Source of the DNA: Sporocytophaga sp.
Lineage (GTDB): Bacteria; Bacteroidota; Bacteroidia; Cytophagales; Cytophagaceae
Direction of reading: 5' to 3'
DNA: 64,000 bases
Assembly (NCBI GenBank): GCA_024707265.1
Contig: JANQAB010000009.1
Location: 682,001-746,000 of the forward strand
Made by a program: the position numbers and the translations under genes. Below the pieces are notes generated by a model. It searched no databases, was not told the origin of the DNA, and was given only the letters and a program-made list of their open reading frames with translations. Position 1 is the first letter of the stretch. Every line of letters starts with the position of its first letter. Below are positions 56,966 through 64,000 of the stretch, one piece after another.

Positions 56966-58439
56966 ATGTTGAACAATCTCAAGTTAATAAGCATTAATCT
57001 TTTACTTTTTTTGATAACATCTTTTCCTGTCATAGGGCAGCGTTTTCTGCTTACAAAAGATTTCGATGGCTCTGGAATTGCTCTGCCCAAAGGCATTCGT
57101 TATGATCAGTTGTTCAGAGAAGGGGAAATTGTAGTAAATGTGAAAGGTGCCAAGACAACTTCAAAGGGTGAGCATGATTATAATTGTTTTATTCCTAAGG
57201 GAAAAGATGGTATTGATGGGTTTTTGTTTGTTTCTCATGAATCAAATGACACTAATGCAACATTGGGAGATGGCGGAGGTGCTACAATTTTTGAAATCAA
57301 CAAAATTGATGGAAGATGGATAAACAAAGGTTCATTTAATGCTGTCGATTTTTCGAAAGTTGGAGGAACGTTTAAAAATTGCAGTGGAACCATGACTCCC
57401 TGGGGAACCATCCTTAGCGCTGAAGAATTTCCACCTGCTTCTAATGCAGAGCTTTTTATGGACGGTAGTGGAGTAAGAGATACAAGCGATTTTAACGGCA
57501 TGAAAAGATATCAGAATATGGGTTGGGTCGTGGAGATTGATCCGGTCTCAAAAACTGCTTTAAGAAAGTTATATGCAATGGGTCGATGTTCTCATGAAGG
57601 AATTTTGATTATGCCAGACAGTGTTACGGTTTATCTTACAGATGATTTTACTCCTTCAGTGTTTTACAAGTTTATTGCTGATAAGGCAGGGGACTTATCT
57701 AAAGGGAAGTTGTTTGCATACCAGCAAAATGCTAATGGAAACGGGGGAACGTGGATACGTCTTCCTTCGGATATGAAATCATTGATTGAATCGAGAAATG
57801 TGGCCTTGCAAAGAGGTGCAACAAGTTTTGCGCGTATGGAATGGCTTACATTTGTTGATGGCAGGATCTATATATCGGAAACAGGTCAGGATGAAATAAA
57901 TCTTGATAAATCTGTTATGATAAATTCTACCTGGGCGAATCATATACAAGCGACTAAAAAAGAAAAAGGCGTATTCGATTATCCTTATGGTGCTGTTCTG
58001 GAATTCAATCCTTCTTCTAACTCCATAAAACCTTTGATTGCTGGTGGCGAAGGCTTTAAAGATGTGGACAAGCATTTTTCTAATCCGGATGGAATCACGT
58101 ATGCAAAAGTAAAAGGAAAAACATATCTGGTCATCAATGAAGATATTATTAGTAATACTCGGGGAAGAGTGCCTGAAGAATTTCTAAAAAAGAATAAAAT
58201 AGTGAATGAAATTTGGTGGCTTGATTTAAGTATTAAGAATCCTAAGGTGGATGATTTAAAAAAGATTTTTGATCGCACCCGTTGGCGCAGAAACTACAGG
58301 TGGTTATTTTACTTCGGATTATTCAACTTACTTTGTGAATATCCAACATCCTGACACTGATAACCCTGAGCCATTCAACAGATCTGTAACAATTGCAGTA
58401 GGACCAATTCTGAAAAAGAAAGGAAAGAATAAAAGATAA
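56966..58439 (+). CDS. PhoX-like phosphatase family protein (one frameshift)
   Basis: A secreted protein of the PhoX/DUF839 family (Ca- and Fe-dependent phosphatases in known members). A signal peptide ends near residue 25 (VIGQ). Typical segments follow: FLFVSHESNDTN, NCSGTMTPWGTILSAEE, VVEIDPVSKTALRKLYAMGRCSHEG and YLTDDFTPSVFYKF. The last part is broken in an A6 run at 58258-58263; removing one A continues the frame with LIAPVGAETTGGYF and ends at 58439, giving about 490 residues. As written it ends at 58354 with an unrelated tail. Substrate unproven. Confidence 0.8.
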
Positions 58440-58494
58440 CCTTTTTTTGTGTTTCTGGCCTTTATTTCAGAATTTATACAAAAGTTTTGTATAA

Positions 58495-59478
58495 GTGAGG
58501 CTCATTTCACATCCCGTTTTATGTAATTACTATGTCACATATAGATGCAATGCTAGTTGCTCCTTTTGTGATATCTGGGAAAAACCCTCCCCTTATGTTA
58601 CGCTCGAACAAGCCAGAGCTAATTTCAGAGATCTTAAAAAACTTGGAGTAAAAGTTATTGATTTCACAGGTGGAGAACCTTTGCTCCACCAGCAGCTGGA
58701 TCAGTTACTGTCTCTTGCAAAGGATATGGGGTTTATTACTACTGTTACCACTAATACTCTCCTTTATCCCAAGTATGCAGAGAAATTGAAAGGCAAAGTA
58801 GATATGCTGCATTTCTCACTTGATTCCGTATATAAAGAACAGCACGATAAATCAAGAGGTGTGGCTTGTTATGATTTCTTTGTAGAATCCATAAAAGTAG
58901 CAAAAGAGATTGGCGAAAGGCCTGATATATTGTTTACTGTATTTGAGAATAATATAGATCAGATTGAGGAAGTCTATAAGAAGTTTGCACTGCCAAATGA
59001 CCTTTTGCTTATACTTAATCCTGTATTTGAATATAATGGTATAAACACTAATGGCGGACTGTCGGATAATGCCTTGAATCAACTTGAAAAGATTGCATCA
59101 GAAAAGTTGATTTACCTCAATCAGGCGTTTATTACTTTGAGGAAACACGGGGGAAATCATATTGATGATCCTGTGTGCAAAGCAGCCAGTACTACCATTG
59201 TGATTTCTCCGGAGAATAAACTTCTGCTTCCATGCTATCATCTAGGAATGGAGGCTCTTGATATTAAAGATAATCTATTTAATCTTTATACCTCAGAAAG
59301 GGTACAGAAACTTGTTAAATTGGAAGGTAAGTATGAACAATGCGAAGGTTGTGCAATCAATTGTTATATGCAGCCATCTTTTGCAGTTGACATAACTCGA
59401 TATTTTTGGATGGCTCTGCCAAGTACCTTGAAGTATAATATGATTAAAGGGACCTGGAAAAAACTTTTTAAGCTTTAA
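58495..59478 (+). CDS. Radical SAM protein with SPASM-like C-terminal cysteines
   Basis: A 327-residue radical SAM enzyme. The 4Fe-4S cluster motif CNASCSFC is near residue 18, followed by IDFTGGEPLLHQQL, the SAM-binding GGE. The C-terminal part has extra Cys (DPVCKAA, LLLPCYHLG and QCEGCAINC) that may bind a second cluster as in SPASM/Twitch domains. The reaction is not known. The start is GTG at 58495, almost forced because an in-frame TAA lies directly before it. It follows the PhoX-like gene by 55 bases. Its stop is followed at once by a period-7 repeat and a strong palindrome. Confidence 0.85.
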   Translation: MRLISHPVLCNYYVTYRCNASCSFCDIWEKPSPYVTLEQARANFRDLKKLGVKVIDFTGGEPLLHQQLDQLLSLAKDMGFITTVTTNTLLYPKYAEKLKGKVDMLHFSLDSVYKEQHDKSRGVACYDFFVESIKVAKEIGERPDILFTVFENNIDQIEEVYKKFALPNDLLLILNPVFEYNGINTNGGLSDNALNQLEKIASEKLIYLNQAFITLRKHGGNHIDDPVCKAASTTIVISPENKLLLPCYHLGMEALDIKDNLFNLYTSERVQKLVKLEGKYEQCEGCAINCYMQPSFAVDITRYFWMALPSTLKYNMIKGTWKKLFKL

Positions 59479-59513
59479 GTTGAAAGTTGAAAGCAAAAAG
59501 TTGAAAGTTAAAG
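59479..59513 (+). repeat. Period-7 GNNNAAA repeat directly after the radical SAM stop codon
   Basis: Heptamers gttgaaa gttgaaa gcaaaaa gttgaaa gttaaag in sense orientation. The cleanest of the six arrays. Confidence 0.8.
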
Positions 59514-59529
59514 AGGGGAACTAGAGGAG

Positions 59530-59571
59530 ATAACTGTTAGAGACACCATGCGTGGCGTCTCTAACAGTTAT
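59530..59571. repeat. Palindromic intergenic repeat between the radical SAM and mutS genes
   Basis: A 15-bp stem ATAACTGTTAGAGAC / GTCTCTAACAGTTAT with inner ACC..GGC pairing. No strong T run follows. The GAGAC..GTCTC core is like dispersed palindromes of other bacteria; it could also help end convergent transcripts. Confidence 0.7.
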
Positions 59572-59581
59572 AGTTCTATTT

Positions 59582-62210
59582 TTATTTTAAACTTGATTCT
59601 TTCTCTGTAAGCATGAGCTTGATCTCATTAAGCTTTAATAGCGCTTCCACTGGAGAAATAGTATTAATGTCTATTTTTTTAAGCAATTCTCTTGCTTTCT
59701 CAAATCCGGGATCTGACGGTTCGAATAGTTGTAGTTGAAAGTTGTTCTTTGGAATGTCTTTAATTTTTTTCATCACTATTATTGCTCACCTTTTCTTTCT
59801 CCAGGTGGTGCATAATTTCATTTGCTCTTAGTACTACAGGGTTAGGCATGCCTGCCATTTGCGCTACGTGTATACCAAAGCTGTGTTCACTACCTCCTTC
59901 TTTCAGCTTGCGCATAAACACTACTTTGTTGCCAACTTCTTTTACAGAAACGTTGAAGTTCTTAATTCTTGGGAAGTCATTAGCAAGCTGATTCAGTTCG
60001 TGATAGTGTGTTGCAAATAATGTCTTGGCCTTATATTTTGGATGGCTGTGAAGGTATTCTACTATTGACCAGGCTATTGATATCCCGTCATAGGTGCTTG
60101 TCCCTCTTCCGATCTCATCCATCAGCACAAGGCTTCTTTCGCTAAGGTTATTAAGGATACTTGCGGTTTCTGTCATTTCCACCATGAAGGTAGATTCACC
60201 TTTAGATAAGTTATCTGAAGCGCCTACACGCGTAAATATCTTATCAACCAGTCCGATGTCAGCAGACGAAGCAGGTACGAAACTTCCAATCTGGGCAAGC
60301 AGTACGATGAGGGCCGTCTGTCTTAGCAACGCAGACTTACCCGCCATGTTTGGCCCCGTAATGATGATGATCTGGCAACTTGAATCATCAAGGAAGATAT
60401 CGTTAGGAACATAAGACTCTCCCGGAGGAAGTTGTTGCTCAATTACCGGATGACGCCCTTCTTTGATTACAAGTCCCTTGCTTTCGTTAATGGTTGGTTT
60501 TACATAATTGTTTGAAACAGCAGTCTGTGCGAATGAAGCAAGACAATCAGTCACAGCTATAGCTCTTGCGTTTTGCTGAACCGGTAATACATAGTCTTCT
60601 GCAAAAATCACCATTTCATTGAATAAACGCTGCTCAATCTGAAAGATCTTGTCTTCTGCGTTAAGGATCTTTTCTTCATAGTTTTTCAGCTCTTCTGTGA
60701 TGTATCTTTCTGCATTTACTAGTGTCTGTTTTCTGATCCAATCAGCAGGAACCTTGTCTTTATGAGCATTGGTAACTTCAAGGTAATATCCGAATACTTT
60801 GTTGTAAGCAATTTTAAGAGAGCTGATACCTGTACGTTCTACTTCTCTTTGCTGAATCTGTATGAGGTAATCTTTTCCGCTGAAGGCAATTCTTCTTAAT
60901 TCATCCAGCTCCTTATTAATGCCGTCCTGAATGATGTTTCCCTGGTTGGTAACAACAGGAGGGTCGTTCTTTATCTCTCTGTTTATTTTTTCTGTAAGCA
61001 GCTCGCAGTTGTTTAGCTGCTCAGCAAGTTTCTTCAAAGCTTCAATACTGCTTTGCTCAAGAACTGCTTTTACAGGCTTAATATGTTCTAAAGCCCTTTT
61101 CAATTGCAACATTTCTCTGGGATTGACCCTGCGAACAGCTACTTTTGAAATGAGCCTTTCAAGATCACCGATATGTCTTAGCTCCTGGGTAAGGCCCTTC
61201 AAAAGGTCTTCATCCTTAACCATAGCATCAACCACATTTAATCTTTCCTCAATCGGTTTCTTCTCCTTCAATGGCAGAAGCATCCATTTCTTAAGCATTC
61301 TTCCTCCCATTGGAGTAAGTGTCTTATCAAGAATTTGGATTAAAGGAATTGCTTCTGTATTCTGTGGATAAACAAGCTCAAGATTCCTTGCTGTAAAGCG
61401 GTCGAGCCACATGTATTTCTCTTCTTCAATTCTTGAGAGATTCACTATGTGCTTTACCTCTTTATGTTCTGTCTCTGCGAGATAATAAAATACAGCACCC
61501 GCAGCAACGATCCCTTCGGGAAGGTTTTCAACGCCAAACCCCTTTAAAGAGGATGTGCCAAAGTGTTTGGTCAGAAGATCGTAGCCATAGTCGTAAGAAT
61601 AAACCCATTCGTCAAGGCAGTAGGTGTTATACTTATCTCCAAAATGTTGTTCGAATAATTGTTTTTTGGCCTTGGAATAAATTATTTCCGAAGGATTGAA
61701 GTTAATCAGAAGCTTTTCTATATAAGAGTTATCTCCCTGAGCTGTCAGGAACTCTCCTGTTGAAATATCCAGGAACGATATACCTGTAAAGTCCTTTCCA
61801 AACTGCACAGAAGCTAGGTAGTTGTTCCTTTTAACTTCAAGTACATGATCGTTGAAAGACACTCCCGGTGTTACCAGTTCTGTTACTCCCCTTTTTACGA
61901 TACCTTTGACTGTCTTAGGATCTTCAAGCTGATCGCAGATGGCTACACGTTGTCCTGCTCTTACAAGTCTTGGGAGATATGTATCAAGAGAATGATGAGG
62001 AAATCCGGCAAGTGCAACTTCAGAGGCTGTTCCATTGCCTCTTTTAGTCAGCGTTATTTCAAGGATTTTACTTGCTTTAATGGCATCTTCTCCAAATGTT
62101 TCATAAAAGTCACCTACCCTGAAAAGTAATAAAGCTCCCGGATGTTTTGCCTTTATAGCATTATACTGCTTCATCAGAGGTGTCTCTGAAAACGATTTGG
62201 TTTCACTCAT
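59582..62210 (-). CDS. mutS: DNA mismatch repair ATPase MutS (one frameshift near the C-terminus)
   Basis: Recognises base mismatches and small loops and starts repair. The N-terminal mismatch-reading motif is GDFYETFGEDA. Core and clamp domains follow. The ATPase has Walker A ITGPNMAGKSALLRQT and Walker B LVLMDEIGRGTSTYDG. The frame as written stops at 59760 after 816 residues. A 7-A run (T7 at 59764-59770) needs one fewer A to continue into QLQLFEPSDPGFEKA and PVEALLKLNEIKLML, the normal C-terminus, giving about 875 residues. QLQLF is a good match to beta-clamp-binding motifs. If the shift is real the protein loses its clamp-binding and multimerisation tail. Confidence 0.94.
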
Positions 62211-62372
62211 AGTAAAATTATTTAAATCAATGCTGGAGAATAGGTTAAGCCTTAAAGGCCGTTCTGTTCCAATCTTAAATTTACGGTTTTTGCTGTTTCT
62301 CTCCTTTTTTTCTCTTCTGATTGTGAATAACTTTTTATTTCAAATAATCATTGGTCGTTGAAAGGTCTTGTG

Positions 62373-62467
62373 AATCAATATAATCAATCATTTAAAGCTA
62401 GCTTCTAAGAAGTTGATTGGCTGTAAAATTTTTATAATGTTTAATACCGGTTTATTTTTGTGCCCTC
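62373..62467 (+). promoter_or_regulatory. Two-copy intergenic element, copy B (upstream of the TrmH-type gene)
   Basis: Contains AATCAATATAATCAAT (62373), TTGATT and ATGTTTAATACCGGTTTA (62437), spaced exactly as in copy A at 51859. It ends about 15 bases before the start codon. Confidence 0.5.
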
Positions 62468-62480
62468 ATAAATTATATAA

Positions 62481-63023
62481 ATGAAGAAGCTGAAACTTGA
62501 TGAGTTGAACCGCCTGAGCGTGGATGAGTATAAAAGTGTTGACAAACACCCTGTTGTTCTGGTTCTTGACAACATCAGAAGTATGCACAACGTTGGAGCG
62601 GCATTCAGAACCGGTGATGCCTTTAAAGTTGAAAAGCTGTATTTGTGTGGTGTTACTGCCAGGCCTCCTCACAGAGAAATACATAAAAGTGCTTTGGGAG
62701 CAGAAGATTCCGTTGCATGGGAGTATTTTGCAAAAACTTCAGATGCCATCATCAGGCTTAAGGAGGAGGGCTATATCATTGCCTCCGTTGAACAAGCAGA
62801 AGGCAGTCAGATGCTTCAGGATTTTACACCAGATAAAAATAGAAAATATGCTTTTGTATTTGGTAACGAAGTGTTTGGTGTTGAGGAAGAGGTGATAGAG
62901 TTGACAGACATTTGCCTGGAAATACCTCAATTTGGGACAAAGCATAGCTTCAATGTTTCGGTTACAATGGGAATTGTATTATGGGATTATGCTGCAAAAG
63001 TAGTTTTAAAAAGATATGTATAA
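62481..63023 (+). CDS. TrmH/SpoU-family RNA 2'-O-methyltransferase
   Basis: SAM-dependent RNA ribose methyltransferase with the SPOUT knot fold, 180 residues. Motif 1 is LVLDNIRSMHNVGAAFRTGDAF, motif 2 YAFVFGNEVFGVEEEVIELTD, and motif 3 IPQFGTKHSFNVSVTMGIVLWD. No N-terminal substrate-binding extension is present, so the target (tRNA or rRNA) is not clear. Divergent from mutS over 270 bases, with the shared two-copy element upstream. Confidence 0.9.
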   Translation: MKKLKLDELNRLSVDEYKSVDKHPVVLVLDNIRSMHNVGAAFRTGDAFKVEKLYLCGVTARPPHREIHKSALGAEDSVAWEYFAKTSDAIIRLKEEGYIIASVEQAEGSQMLQDFTPDKNRKYAFVFGNEVFGVEEEVIELTDICLEIPQFGTKHSFNVSVTMGIVLWDYAAKVVLKRYV

Positions 63024-63145
63024 TTTAACTTTTTTAATATTTTATTATCTGTAGGAAAAAAATAATTATGTAGGTGCCTTAGAGAAGTTAATGCATTCTC
63101 ATAAAATATGTTTTAGATTGGCGAAAATGTTTAACCTAAATTAAT

Positions 63146-64000
63146 ATGCTCAATCTTAGACAATTATTCCTGCCTTTTTTGTGCTGTTTGTTGCAGCATC
63201 ATTTACCATAAACCCCAAATCAGGAGAGCCGACTCTTCAAAAGAAATGGGAAACTGGAGCGGTATTAAAAACTCCAGAATCAGTCATCTATGATGAAAAA
63301 AGAAATGTGCTGTATGTCGCCAATATCAATGGAGATGGATCAGCTCATGATGGAAATGGGTTTATAACGAAGCTGAGTACAGATGGTAAGATTTCAGAAC
63401 TTGAATGGGTCAAAGGTCTTGATGCTCCTAAAGGCATGGGGATTGTTGGAAATAAATTATATGTCTCGGATATAGATAAAGTGGTTGTTATAGATATTTT
63501 ATCTGGTAAGATTGAAAAATCTTATACCATTGAAGGAGCTGTTTTCTTGAATGATATTACCACTGATGCCTCTGGCAATGTTTACATTTCAGATTCTTCA
63601 AATAAAAAGATTTATCTTCTGAAAGATGGTACTACAAGCTTATGGCTTGAAAACAGTTTATTTGAGAAGCCAAATGGTTTACTTGCACTTAAAGATGGTT
63701 TAAGAGTGATTGATATGAAGGGTGGTAAGTTTTATAATGTTTCCTATGATAAGAAAAATGCTGAAGTTATAGCAGAGAACATTCCTTCTGGTGATGGAAT
63801 AGTTGAAATTGGCAAAGGCGTTTATTTGATTTCGAACTGGAACGGAGAAGTCAATTATATTAAAGGCAAAATGGTCAGCAAATTGCTTGATACAAAAGAT
63901 GAAAAGATTAATTCTGCAGACATCTGGTACATTCCTCAGCAGAAGCTTGTTTTAGTCCCTACTTTCTTTGGGAATAAATTAGTGGCTTATACTTTTATTG
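63146..64000 (+). CDS. Exported SMP-30/gluconolactonase-like beta-propeller protein, frameshifted and cut by window edge
   Basis: From ATG 63146 a signal peptide begins (LNLRQLFLPF). The frame stops early at a TAA, but adding one T to the T6 run at 63175-63180 joins it to a frame that stays open to the window end. The repaired start reads LFLPFFVLFVAASF, a good signal peptide. The mature part has repeated blades: TPESVIYDEKRNVLYVANIN, GLDAPKGMGIVGNKLYVSD and DITTDASGNVYISDSSNKKIYLL, like SMP-30/NHL-type propellers. The C-terminus is outside the window. Substrate unknown. Confidence 0.7.

Noticed and set aside
59479..59513. Period-7 arrays as a CRISPR or microsatellite locus
   Set aside because: Units are seven bases, degenerate at three positions, without spacers, and dispersed at gene ends.

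Overview
The window is a low-GC chromosome segment from a member of the Bacteroidota, most likely a cellulolytic Cytophagales species (Sporocytophaga/Cytophaga-like). The signs are two large secreted cellulases (GH8 and GH9) with type IX secretion C-terminal sorting domains, DUF4783, DUF4348, DUF6929 and Lnb/DUF4105 family proteins, very few strong Shine-Dalgarno sites, and otherwise ordinary housekeeping genes. No tRNA, rRNA or CRISPR array was seen.

Layout. 1-532: left-cut IS1595-type transposase. 852-8923: GH8 endoglucanase (one frameshift), then a GH9 endoglucanase split by a 1.4-kb IS4-family element. 9190-12003: small genes, a YcxB-like protein, nadC and a DUF4783 protein. 12245-20472: gpmI, an outer-membrane porin after a 0.9-kb AT-rich gap, purK-purE, a DUF2383 protein, a TerC-type membrane protein and an aldose epimerase. 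20593-23219: a MoxR-type ATPase/VWA pair. 23606-31588: a leader peptide and terminator followed by leuA-leuC-leuD-leuB-ilvD-ilvB. 31667-36728: YiiX-like hydrolase, DUF2267 protein, glpD, kup. 37287-45962: two inositol-monophosphatase paralogues, a FeoB-associated-type mini-protein, an Lnb-like membrane protein, a lipoprotein, cysteine desulfurase, glmM-like mutase, mazG, EamA permease. 46011-50790: a T9SS-sorted protein, a DUF4348 lipoprotein, an IS1634-family element flanked by 260-bp direct repeats, and an RluD-type pseudouridine synthase. 50857-64000: PLP deaminase family protein, M20 dipeptidase, a two-gene DsbD system, DUF6929, PhoX-like protein, radical SAM protein, mutS, a TrmH-type methyltransferase and a right-cut beta-propeller protein.

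The most notable results are: (1) a probable leucine attenuator, with a 22-codon leader peptide carrying four consecutive Leu codons, a terminator, and a first enzyme (LeuA) that lacks the usual leucine-sensing domain; (2) an IS1634-type insertion with a 260-bp target duplication; (3) a family of period-7 GNNNAAA repeats that start within a few bases of the stop codon of six genes, always in the sense orientation; (4) about a dozen one-base frameshifts, nearly all in homopolymer runs, one of which removes the beta-clamp motif of MutS; (5) a shared accessory cassette, with a candidate new C-terminal beta-sandwich module, on the GH8 and GH9 cellulases; (6) a two-copy ~95-bp intergenic element with conserved internal spacing. 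The density of homopolymer frameshifts in core genes makes sequencing or assembly error the leading explanation for them.
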